Shown: piece by piece, positions 1 to 5,536 of the stretch
How positions within the stretch are numbered: position 1 is the first letter of the stretch
Layout of the letters: each line of letters starts with the position of its first letter
Origin: Chloroflexota bacterium
GTDB lineage: Bacteria > Chloroflexota > Limnocylindria > Limnocylindrales > CSP1-4
Length of the DNA: 5,566 bases
Reading direction: 5' to 3'
Assembly (NCBI GenBank): GCA_021786915.1
Contig: JAJYMP010000330.1
Location: 1-5,566, forward strand
Made by a program: the position numbers and the translations under genes
Notes under the pieces: model-generated
What the model was told of the DNA's origin: nothing
Database searches by the model: none
The model's input: only the letters and a program-made list of their open reading frames with translations

Positions 1-440
1 GCGAGGGCCAATGCGCCGCCGATCGCCGGCTGGACCGCCCGCTGGGGCGCGCCGAGCAGGGCAGCCAGGATCGTCGGGCCCCGGCGTCCGGCGCCAGCCG
101 CCCGGCATCGCAGGTGGCCGCTCGATCGCGCCAGCAGGACGACGCCCAGGCCGAGGCACATCATCCCCAGCCCCGCCTGCTCCCAGCGGGGGTCGGTGCT
201 GAGGAACGGCAGCACGCCAGCAACCGCGAGGAGGAGGCCGATCCTGCCGATGAGGCGCGGCGTGACCGACGCGCGCCGGCGGGTGGTGCTGCGCGGCGCG
301 ATGGGCGCACCCGGCCTCGACCGGGCCCCGGCCGTCGCCCCGCTCTCCAGCCACGTTCGGGCCGGTGCGTCGAGCCTCCGCAGGGTGTTGGGCTCCACGC
401 TCTGGCGAAGCTGGTTCGGCTCGCTCGAATTCGGCGACAT
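1..440 (-). CDS. Membrane protein of unknown function, partial (3' end beyond left edge)
   Basis: An open minus-strand frame begins at ATG 440-438 and stays open for 146 codons to the window edge, so the C-terminus is missing. The first ~60 residues are hydrophilic and rich in Arg, Pro and Ser (start MSPNSSEPNQLRQ), which suggests a cytoplasmic tail. Two hydrophobic segments follow, around residues 64-81 (IGRIGLLLAVAGVLPFLS) and 89-104 (AGLGMMCLGLGVVLLA). A more hydrophobic stretch (ILAALLGA, then GGALALA) begins at the edge, so at least two and probably more membrane helices exist. No family is recognised. The start lies 20 nt beyond the thyX stop with GGGG at 447-450 as a weak ribosome-binding site, and there is no promoter hexamer before it, so co-transcription with thyX is likely. 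The plus-strand frames over this stretch are Arg/Pro/Ala-rich and look like shadows. The existence of the gene is fairly likely; its function is unknown. Confidence 0.6.
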   Translation of the reverse strand, partial: MSPNSSEPNQLRQSVEPNTLRRLDAPARTWLESGATAGARSRPGAPIAPRSTTRRRASVTPRLIGRIGLLLAVAGVLPFLSTDPRWEQAGLGMMCLGLGVVLLARSSGHLRCRAAGAGRRGPTILAALLGAPQRAVQPAIGGALAL

Positions 441-460
441 GGCGAACCCCAACTGGCCTG

Positions 461-1318
461 CTAGCTGGTGGGCAGGTCGCGTCCGGCGGCCTTGGCTGTA
501 GCGCGCTTCTCGGCCCAGGCGCCCAGCACTGCGTCCTTGTGGGGGCGGATGGGGCAGTGGCCGTCGCGGTTGTTGAACTCGTCGCAGTAGCCCAGCGGGA
601 CGCACTTCGGGGCGAGGAACGAGCCCAGGAACGGCGACACCGTGAACACCTCGTGGCGGATGAGCTGGAACAGCCGGCGGATCTCCCACTGGGCCATGGT
701 GCACAGGCGCAGGCCGCTCATGTGGATCAGCGCCCGCAGGTTCGTGGTCATCACGAGGTTGGTGCGGGTGGCGTTGGGGAACACGAACCGCGCGTCCTCG
801 CCGGGAACGCCCGCCTCGAGCAGCTCACCGTACAGGCCGAGCGCGCCGTCCACGTGCGCCTCGTACCGCTCGCGCAGCTCGGGGTCGCCGTCGGCGATGG
901 TCCCCGGGAGCATCGTGGCGGCGCCCTTGAACTTGACGTACCGCTGGCTCTGCTGGTCGAAGGCGACGCCGGCGCGGTGCCGGACGAGCTGGTGCGACAG
1001 CGTCCGCGACACCCCGCTGATCGCGAACGTGAACACGATGTGCTCGATGGTGGAGCCGTGGCCCGACTCGATCACATTGCTGATCAGGCGCTGCATGGCC
1101 GCGGGATTGACCTCGCCATCGACCGCTCGCCGGAAGATCTCCTGCGGCTCCACCTCCGAGTAGCACGTGCGGCACGCGGTGTAGACGAGCGGCACGTAGT
1201 ACTTCTCGACGATCTCGCGGTTGGGGAACAGCAGCGTCGCCGACATCCCCAGGTCGTGCCGGCCGGGATTGCGCGGGATCGCCGTCTTGGCGCGGGCGGG
1301 CTCGATCGCGTCTGCCAT
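461..1318 (-). CDS. thyX: Flavin-dependent thymidylate synthase ThyX
   Basis: ThyX makes dTMP from dUMP in the cytoplasm, using methylenetetrahydrofolate as carbon donor and NADPH/FAD as reductant; it replaces ThyA. The protein is 285 aa. Family marks in order are STIEH (residues 89-93), GVSR (102-105), HQLVRHR (109-115), the ThyX signature running RHRAGVAFDQQSQRY (113-127), the NLRALIHM block (193-200), Arg204 in SGLRL and AQWEIR (209-214). The signature has eight residues between RHR and Ser124, one more than the textbook RHRX7S. The C-terminal tail carries Cys239, Cys245, His254 and Cys255. The protein is longer than the ~220-250 aa of well-studied ThyX because of a ~25-residue N-terminal leader and this tail. 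ATG 1318 is the most upstream possible start, since an in-frame TAG lies four codons before it; Met25 (1246) is an alternative. The TAG belongs to the TAGACT promoter hexamer. Family assignment is near certain. Confidence 0.97.
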   Translation of the reverse strand: MADAIEPARAKTAIPRNPGRHDLGMSATLLFPNREIVEKYYVPLVYTACRTCYSEVEPQEIFRRAVDGEVNPAAMQRLISNVIESGHGSTIEHIVFTFAISGVSRTLSHQLVRHRAGVAFDQQSQRYVKFKGAATMLPGTIADGDPELRERYEAHVDGALGLYGELLEAGVPGEDARFVFPNATRTNLVMTTNLRALIHMSGLRLCTMAQWEIRRLFQLIRHEVFTVSPFLGSFLAPKCVPLGYCDEFNNRDGHCPIRPHKDAVLGAWAEKRATAKAAGRDLPTS

Positions 1319-1324
1319 GGCCCC

Positions 1325-1330
1325 AGTCTA
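1325..1330 (-). promoter_or_regulatory. -10 element TAGACT of thyX, leaderless geometry
   Basis: On the minus strand TAGACT is followed by six bases (GGGGCC) and then the thyX ATG. A -10 box normally lies six bases before the transcription start, so the mRNA would begin at the A of ATG. No convincing -35 box is seen 16-18 bp upstream. The neighbouring hydrolase gene has the identical TAGACT at the identical distance. Confidence 0.65.
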
Positions 1331-1383
1331 GCGGCCGCCTGGCAATGGCCGCGATGGTCGGATCCGCATGCCGCCGTGGTCGC

Positions 1384-1797
1384 TCACGCAGCCCATCGCG
1401 CCTCCAGTCGTCGCCGATCGTGCGCGCGGAACCACGTCCAGTAGAGCGCTGTCGCGACCGAGTACAGCGCGATGATCGTGACGAAGTTGACGGCGTAACC
1501 GGCGTCGAAGCCGAGCAGCGCCTGGAGCGACGCATACCACGGCCCGCCGACGACCCAGCCGAGCTGCCCGCTGCACGCGCTGTTGGCCGCGGACCACAGC
1601 ATCGCCGCCACGACGATCAGCGGCATCAGCGCGCCGGCCCCGACCAGGATGCCCAGTGCGACCAGGGACGCGACGAGCGCAACGGAGAAGATCGCCGCGC
1701 CCGCGACCAGGCTGACGAGGAGGATCAGCCGGAGGTCACGGTGATAGCGCCCCCAAGCGCGCCAGCGGAAGGGCTCGGGTGAGCGCGCTGCCGTCAC
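1384..1797 (-). CDS. Small three-helix integral membrane protein, unknown function
   Basis: This 137-aa protein is not assigned to a family. A basic N-terminus of ~22 residues (several Arg, two Trp) precedes hydrophobic segments at about residues 23-45 and 47-70, which form an almost continuous hydrophobic block. A Cys/Gly-containing loop (ANSACSGQLGWVVGG, 71-85) follows, then a third helix around 102-122 and an Arg-rich tail (RAHDRRRLEARW). The positive-inside rule puts both ends near the cytoplasm only with an even helix count, so the topology is uncertain. GTG 1797-1795 overlaps the TGA stop (1796-1794) of the upstream SRPBCC gene in the arrangement GTGA. This 4-bp overlap suggests translational coupling and supports the GTG start; no separate promoter is seen. 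Partnership with the SRPBCC protein is inference from this coupling only. The gene ends 65 nt before thyX, which has its own promoter. Confidence 0.8.
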   Translation of the reverse strand: MTAARSPEPFRWRAWGRYHRDLRLILLVSLVAGAAIFSVALVASLVALGILVGAGALMPLIVVAAMLWSAANSACSGQLGWVVGGPWYASLQALLGFDAGYAVNFVTIIALYSVATALYWTWFRAHDRRRLEARWAA

Positions 1798-2213
1798 TCG
1801 CCGGTCAGGAGGTCGCGCAGGTCCTCGAGATAGCCCGACCAGTAGCCCTCGTGGTCATCGCGCTCGGACCGGTCCAGGCCGGCTTCGGCCCAGCCGTCGT
1901 GGACAAGGCGGATCGCCGATCCGGTCGCCGTCGGGGCCACGGTCCAGGTCACGAGCGTGGTCTGCGCGTCGTCGGCGCCCTCCCAGTGCCAGCGGTGGGC
2001 GAAGCGGCGGCCGGGGTCGAGCTCGGTGACCTCGCCAGCGACGACGCTGCCGTCGCCGAAGTCGAGCCGGTAGACGCTGCCGACTGGGCCGACCGGAGAG
2101 GCGTTTGTGAACCAGTCGATGACCCGCTCGGGGTCGGTGACGGCGCGCCACGCCACGGCCGGCTCGACGGGCAGGATCAGCTGCCGGTCGATGGGCGGGA
2201 TGGGCGAGCTCAT
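1794..2213 (-). CDS. AHSA1-like SRPBCC-domain protein
   Basis: A 139-aa single-domain protein of the START/Bet v1-like (SRPBCC) superfamily, AHSA1 (Activator of Hsp90 ATPase homolog 1-like) branch. Members form a helix-grip fold with a deep hydrophobic pocket; most bacterial ones bind an unknown ligand in the cytoplasm and are not shown to work with Hsp90. Visible marks are the opening strand and helix VEPAVAWRAVTDPERVIDWF (residues 16-35), the turn VGSVYRLDFGDG (44-55), GEVTELDPGRRFAHRWHWEG (60-79), then TWTVAPTATGSAIRLVHDGW and the C-terminal helix EGYWSGYLEDLRDLL, all matching the usual AHSA1 block order and length. ATG 2213 is the first possible start because an in-frame TAG stands four codons upstream, inside the TAGGAT promoter hexamer. 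It heads a two-gene unit with the overlapping membrane-protein gene. The ligand and exact role cannot be read from the sequence. Confidence 0.92.
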   Translation of the reverse strand: MSSPIPPIDRQLILPVEPAVAWRAVTDPERVIDWFTNASPVGPVGSVYRLDFGDGSVVAGEVTELDPGRRFAHRWHWEGADDAQTTLVTWTVAPTATGSAIRLVHDGWAEAGLDRSERDDHEGYWSGYLEDLRDLLTGE

Positions 2214-2219
2214 CGCACG

Positions 2220-2248
2220 ATCCTACGCCGCGTCCGCTGCCCTGTTCA
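2220..2248 (-). promoter_or_regulatory. Promoter of the SRPBCC/membrane-protein unit
   Basis: On the minus strand TGAACA (2248-2243, 4 of 6 matches to TTGACA), a 17-nt spacer and TAGGAT (2225-2220) stand six bases before ATG 2213. This is the only leftward promoter here with a reasonable -35 box. The -35 box sits close to the hydrolase stop codon (2256-2254), within the 40-bp gap, so this unit can be transcribed independently of the hydrolase gene. Confidence 0.6.
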
Positions 2249-2253
2249 CCGCC

Positions 2254-4368
2254 TCAGACCAGACGACGCGGGATCCGCTCGGCCCACGACCGGGCGAAGA
2301 ACGGCTCGCCGTCGAGCCGCACGTCGAGGTCCACCGTGACGTCGAACGCCGCCTCGTCCGAGGCGATCGAGCCGTCGGCGCGGATCTCGGCGGCGAAGTC
2401 GGGCCCGCTCCACGCGTAGGCGACCTGGGTGTCGAGGCTCGCGTGGGCGGGGTCCGGGTCCGAGGCGCGCAGGACGAGCCGCTCCGAGCTGTACACCCTT
2501 GAGCCGTCCTCGAGCGTGCTGGCGCCGCCCTCGGCGATGGTGACCCTGACCTCGCCGCGCAGCACGTCCTCGGCGACCTCCCAGACCGGGGGCTCCGCCT
2601 CGTCGCCGCCCACGTCGCGGACGCCGGCGGGCGAGGTGTCGAACGCCGGGGGCTCGAGCGTCGGGATGTCGTCGGGCAGGACGGGCAGGATGAGCCGGGA
2701 GGGGGCGGCCGACCCCCGGTGGACGCGGAGCTCGCCGGGCAGCGGCGACGGCCAGATGATCGGCCAGAGCGCGGTGTGGACGGCCAGTCGGATCCGGTGC
2801 CCGGGCGAGAAGCGGTAGCCCGTGGCGCGCAGCGGGACCGTGACCGCCTCAACCCGACCGGGGACGAGGGGCTGCGGGTCCGCGTCCGAGTTGCGGTGCG
2901 TGAGGTTGAGGACGCCCTGGGCGACGAGCGCCGACGTGCCGTCGGGGGCGACCTCGGACAGGCGGACGACGCAGGTCGCGACGGGCATGGTGGCCGAGAC
3001 GTTGAGGACCGCCTCCGGGATGCCGATGACCGAGACGGCGCGCGCCAGGGGCGCCGAGGTGTACGTGAGGCCGCGCGCCTCGTCAGGGCGCATGTCGCGG
3101 GCGAGGCCGTTCGGCTCGCCGCCGGCGCCCCAGGACAGCGGGCCGGTCGTGCCGACGGTCGCGCGGTGGGGGATGGTGTCGGCCTCGGTGCCATCGGCTT
3201 CGGCTGCGTCGACCTCGTCGGTCTCGTCGGCCCAGTCGGCCACGTCGGCATCGGCCAGTGTCCCGGCGCCAAGCCGAAGCGACCACATCTCGACACCCGG
3301 CACCGGCACCGCCGACGCCGCCCGCCAGCGCCCCGGCCACGCACGGGGGAACGCCTCTGGCATCGCCCACTCATGCTCGAACCACGTGATGGCGGGCCCC
3401 GCGTCCCAGCCCGTCGGGTCCTCACGCAGGTGCGCCCCGAAGAAGCGCACGGCCTCGTGGAGCCAGTTGAGGTTCGGCCCCGGGCAGGCGTCGTCGGGGA
3501 AGGAGTGGCCCCAGTTGCCCACCAGCGTCCGGATCCGCGGGTGGGAGCAATGCTCCTGCATCCGAAGCGCGGGGTCCACGTACGAATCGCACCAGCCCGC
3601 GATCGCGAACACCGCGCAGTCGATCGCGTCGTAGTCGGGCGCGAGCGAGCCCCGCCGCCAGTACGGTCCGTCGGTCTGTTCCCGGAGCCAGGCCATCAGC
3701 CAGGGCGGGGTCTGCTCGAGGCGCGCCAGCCACTGCTCGCGCCACGGCCCGTCGCGCCACCCCGACTCCCGGACTGCGGGCAGCGGGGGCATCGCGTTCA
3801 TGCCCAGCTGGCTCACCGCGTACTGGCTCTTCTCGCTGGCCGTGATGCAGCCGCCACGGAGATGGACGTCGTCGCGGTAGCGGTCGTCAGTGGCGTACAT
3901 CGGGAGGATCGCGCGCAGGTGCGGCGGGCGGAGCATCGCCACCTGGATCGACGCGAAGCCGCCCCAGCTGATGCCCCACATGCCGACGTTGCCGTTGCAC
4001 CACGGCTGCGCGGCGAGCCACTCGACCGCGTCGTAGCCGTCGCGCGTCTGGTCGTCCTCGTACTCGTCGCGGGCGATCCCGGGCGAGCCGCCGGTCCCGC
4101 GGACGTCGAGCCGGCAGAAGGCGAAGCCGCGAGCCGCGAACCACTCGCCCCGGCCGGTGTCGCCGTTGCGCCGCCAGTTGTCCTTGCCGTACGGGATCAT
4201 CTCGAGGATGGCGGGGAAGGTCGCGCCGGTCGCGTCTCCGCGGACCCGCGGCAGCCAGAGGTTGGCGGCCAGCTCCAGGCCGTCCCGGACCGGGACCTGC
4301 ACGCCCCAGCGGACCTCGTGGTCGTGGGTTTCGGGGTCCGCGAGTCTGCTCGTTGCGTCTGGTGTCAC
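2254..4368 (-). CDS. CocE/NonD-family (peptidase S15-like) alpha/beta hydrolase
   Basis: A 704-aa serine hydrolase of the X-Pro dipeptidyl-peptidase S15 / CocE / alpha-amino-acid ester hydrolase superfamily, which cleaves ester or amide bonds of small acyl substrates. The N-terminal half is the alpha/beta-hydrolase domain. It shows IPYGKDN with Tyr60 as the likely oxyanion-hole residue, the strand LDVRGTGGSPG (87-97), the nucleophile elbow GISWGG (132-137, Ser134), AGWCDSYVD with Asp261 as the likely acid and GNWGHSF with His288 as the likely base. The C-terminal ~270 residues fit the PepX_C beta-sandwich (for example RFSPGHRIRLAV, 559-570). An acidic low-complexity stretch at about 371-398 separates the halves. 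No signal peptide is evident, so it is probably cytoplasmic. The GTG start at 4368 is favoured because an in-frame TAG lies four codons upstream and the first internal ATG (Met57) falls inside the catalytic fold. The family is secure; the substrate is not determinable. Confidence 0.95.
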   Translation of the reverse strand: MTPDATSRLADPETHDHEVRWGVQVPVRDGLELAANLWLPRVRGDATGATFPAILEMIPYGKDNWRRNGDTGRGEWFAARGFAFCRLDVRGTGGSPGIARDEYEDDQTRDGYDAVEWLAAQPWCNGNVGMWGISWGGFASIQVAMLRPPHLRAILPMYATDDRYRDDVHLRGGCITASEKSQYAVSQLGMNAMPPLPAVRESGWRDGPWREQWLARLEQTPPWLMAWLREQTDGPYWRRGSLAPDYDAIDCAVFAIAGWCDSYVDPALRMQEHCSHPRIRTLVGNWGHSFPDDACPGPNLNWLHEAVRFFGAHLREDPTGWDAGPAITWFEHEWAMPEAFPRAWPGRWRAASAVPVPGVEMWSLRLGAGTLADADVADWADETDEVDAAEADGTEADTIPHRATVGTTGPLSWGAGGEPNGLARDMRPDEARGLTYTSAPLARAVSVIGIPEAVLNVSATMPVATCVVRLSEVAPDGTSALVAQGVLNLTHRNSDADPQPLVPGRVEAVTVPLRATGYRFSPGHRIRLAVHTALWPIIWPSPLPGELRVHRGSAAPSRLILPVLPDDIPTLEPPAFDTSPAGVRDVGGDEAEPPVWEVAEDVLRGEVRVTIAEGGASTLEDGSRVYSSERLVLRASDPDPAHASLDTQVAYAWSGPDFAAEIRADGSIASDEAAFDVTVDLDVRLDGEPFFARSWAERIPRRLV

Positions 4369-4374
4369 GGCCCG

Positions 4375-4380
4375 AGTCTA
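4375..4380 (-). promoter_or_regulatory. -10 element TAGACT of the hydrolase gene, leaderless geometry
   Basis: TAGACT (minus strand) is followed by CGGGCC and the GTG start at 4368, so the expected transcription start coincides with the G of GTG. Eleven of twelve bases across hexamer plus spacer match the thyX copy (TAGACT GGGGCC). No -35 box is recognisable; the position where one would lie falls in a run of C-tracts on the coding strand. Confidence 0.65.
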
Positions 4381-4383
4381 GAT

Positions 4384-4411
4384 GGGCGGGGCCGGGGCGA
4401 GCAGGGCCGGG
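4384..4411 (+). other. G-run cluster with G-quadruplex potential
   Basis: Five runs of three or four G occur on the plus strand at 4384-4386, 4388-4391, 4394-4397, 4404-4406 and 4409-4411, with loops of 1, 2, 6 and 2 nt. This meets the usual four-tract G-quadruplex pattern. It lies just upstream of the hydrolase -10 box, on that gene's template strand. In DNA this GC-rich such clusters can arise by chance. Confidence 0.5.
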
Positions 4412-4511
4412 CTCGCGGTACGCGCTCCTGGAGGCGGGGCCGGGCGGCGCATGCGCGCCACGCGACCCGCTGGGGGGCGACTCAGCCATGTGTCGAATCG
4501 CCCCGCGGCGA

Positions 4512-4555
4512 GCGTGGATGCGGCGCGAAACCCCGAGTTCGCGCCGCATCCACGC
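4512..4555. repeat. Perfect 18-bp inverted repeat with 8-nt loop
   Basis: The left arm GCGTGGATGCGGCGCGAA (4512-4529) and the right arm TTCGCGCCGCATCCACGC (4538-4555) are exact reverse complements around the loop ACCCCGAG (4530-4537). The symmetry stops at both ends, where the next bases are A and A. The element is intergenic, 84 nt downstream of the ACT-gene stop and 143 nt upstream of the hydrolase start. No T-tract follows on either strand, so it is not a classical intrinsic terminator. It could be a dispersed extragenic palindrome, an RNA-level transcript-end or stability hairpin, or a dimeric protein-binding site. Confidence 0.92.
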
Positions 4556-4604
4556 AGGCAGACCCACCAGGTGACCCCACGGTGAATTGGGTCGCGCCCG
4601 AGGC

Positions 4605-4632
4605 GAGCGGCGGAGACCAGCCCTCGCCGCTC
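4605..4632 (-). terminator. Candidate transcript-end hairpin after the ACT-domain gene
   Basis: GAGCGGCG (4605-4612) and CGCCGCTC (4625-4632) form an 8-bp GC-only stem around a 12-nt loop, beginning 7 nt after the TGA stop (4642-4640) of the ACT-domain gene. The position suits a terminator, but no T-run follows (the next bases on the minus strand are CGCCTCGGGCG). Termination there would have to be non-canonical or factor-dependent. Confidence 0.35.
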
Positions 4633-4639
4633 CGAGCGG

Positions 4640-5170
4640 TCAGCGCGACGGGCCGAGCGACTCGATCAGCCTGACGTCCGCCATCAGGTCCGCCGCCAGG
4701 CGCCCCAGGCGCCGGTGGACCGCGACGACGTCCACGTCCTCGGGGACGCTGGCACGGATGTGGGCCTTGAACATGGCGCTCCCGGACATCGCGGCGGTCG
4801 GCCGGTCGGTGGAGAGCTCCTCGACGTTGATCCCCTGCGCGGCGAGCACGTTCGCGATCTCGCGGACCAGCCCGGGCCGGTCCTGCCCGACGAGCTCGAT
4901 CTCGATCGGCCGAAGCCGGATCGGGGTCAGCGGCCCGCTCCGCTCGACCACCAGGTGCAGGCCCCTGGATTCGAGTCCGTTGAGCGCCTCCTCGAGCGCG
5001 GCGGCGCGATCGTCGGCGACTTCCAGCAGCAGCACGCCCGCGAACTTCCCGCCGAGCTGGGCCATCCGGCTCTCCAGCCAGTTGCCGCCGTGCGTGGAGA
5101 CCACGTCGGACAGAGCGTCGACGATGCCGGGACGGTCGGGCCCGATGAGCGTGAGAACGAGGTTGGCCAT
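4640..5170 (-). CDS. Double ACT-domain protein, GcvR-like
   Basis: A 176-aa protein made of two ACT domains, about residues 3-75 and 88-170, resembling the glycine cleavage system regulatory protein GcvR and related amino-acid-sensing ACT proteins. ACT domains bind small ligands, often amino acids, at domain interfaces. Each copy opens with the same motif: IGPDRPGIVDALSDVV (9-24) and VGQDRPGLVREIANVL (94-109). NWLESRMAQLGGKFAG (30-45) matches the GcvR-type block after the first helix. No DNA-binding domain is present, so any regulatory role would be through a protein partner, as GcvR acts on GcvA in E. coli; no gcv genes are seen here. The frame is open much further upstream, but that extension is Arg/Pro/Ala-rich and crosses an inverted repeat. 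ATG 5170 starts exactly at the first ACT strand and has TACGAT six bases before it. The family is fairly secure; the specific function is not. Confidence 0.9.
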   Translation of the reverse strand: MANLVLTLIGPDRPGIVDALSDVVSTHGGNWLESRMAQLGGKFAGVLLLEVADDRAAALEEALNGLESRGLHLVVERSGPLTPIRLRPIEIELVGQDRPGLVREIANVLAAQGINVEELSTDRPTAAMSGSAMFKAHIRASVPEDVDVVAVHRRLGRLAADLMADVRLIESLGPSR

Positions 5171-5176
5171 GCCGGC

Positions 5177-5182
5177 ATCGTA
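5177..5182 (-). promoter_or_regulatory. -10 element TACGAT of the ACT-domain gene, leaderless geometry
   Basis: TACGAT on the minus strand is separated by GCCGGC from ATG 5170, the same six-base spacing as the other three leftward promoters. It supports the short 176-aa reading of the gene over the upstream-extended frame. The base at 5182 is also the first base of an AGCGCTTGCC repeat copy. No -35 box is evident. Confidence 0.6.
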
Positions 5183-5352
5183 GCGCTTGCCGATACCCGG
5201 CTGCCTCGCGACGGCGACCCGCTCGTCCGCGACGTGCCGGCACGCCCCTGCGGCAGGCGGCCCGATGGTCAGCCGGGCGTCCCGGGCCGGCGCCTCGCAG
5301 AGGAACCTGCTCCGCCAGGGTGGGATGTAGCCGAGTCGTCTGGTCCCTCGCT

Positions 5353-5471
5353 GGCTGAGTCGCGTCGGGGTCGGGAGCGCCCCCCGCGCGCACGGCCCGC
5401 GCCGCGGGCCCCCGGTTCTGGCCGGCGTCCGCGCACGCCGCCGCGCGCGGCGACCCCGGCACGACTCAGCC
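5353..5471. repeat. 119-bp element bounded by 21-bp inverted arms; candidate structured RNA
   Basis: The arms 5353-5373 and 5451-5471 are reverse complements at 19 of 21 positions, beginning with ten perfect pairs (GGCTGAGTCG with CGACTCAGCC). As plus-strand RNA one of the two mismatches becomes a U-G wobble, giving 20 of 21 pairs. Inside, CCGCGCGC (5384-5391) can pair with GCGCGCGG (5443-5450), CGGCGT/ACGCCG closes a 6-nt loop (5423-5440), and GGCCCG/CGGGCC closes a 5-nt loop (5394-5410). Together these give a closed, branched fold. No known RNA family (SRP, 5S, 6S, tRNA, tmRNA) is recognised and no promoter for it is visible. A small non-autonomous mobile element with terminal inverted repeats is an alternative, but no flanking target duplication is seen. 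Confidence 0.6.
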
Positions 5472-5536
5472 GCCGGCGCGCGGCGGGGGTCCCGGGCGGC
5501 AGCCGGCGGGCGACCTCGGGAACGGGACATGAGCGC

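Noticed and set aside
365..1444. 359-codon plus-strand frame over thyX
   Set aside because: It is antisense to an unambiguous ThyX gene and has no recognisable protein features.
2223..3425. 400-codon minus-strand frame overlapping the hydrolase
   Set aside because: Composition is almost only Arg, Ser, Pro, Ala and Thr, which is the typical out-of-frame translation of a GC-rich gene.
2719..4674. 651-codon open frame on the plus strand
   Set aside because: It lies antisense to the hydrolase gene and has Arg/Gly/Ala/Val-rich content without motifs. The minus-strand frame has a full catalytic triad and domain order, so this is a GC-driven shadow.
4691..4714. Short tandem CAGGCGCC pair
   Set aside because: Two adjacent 8-bp copies inside the ACT gene are explained by GC-rich codons for Arg, Leu and Gly; there is no sign of an array.
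4969..4980. GGATTCGAGTCC resembling a tRNA T-arm
   Set aside because: It is inside the ACT-domain coding sequence (residues near GLESRG), the flanks do not pair as a T-stem, and no cloverleaf surrounds it.
5311..5400. tRNA-like start GGGATGTAGCCGAGTCGTCTGG
   Set aside because: It slightly resembles a D-arm region, but no anticodon arm, T-arm or matching acceptor strand follows.
4482..5462. 326-codon minus-strand frame spanning the ACT gene and both flanks
   Set aside because: It runs in another frame through the ACT gene and the perfect hairpin, with Arg/Ala/Gly bias and no motif.
5171..5530. 120-residue N-terminal extension of the ACT-domain protein (start at 5530)
   Set aside because: The extension is low-complexity Arg/Pro/Ala, crosses the 119-bp inverted-repeat element and precedes a promoter hexamer. 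The ACT fold begins right at Met 5170.
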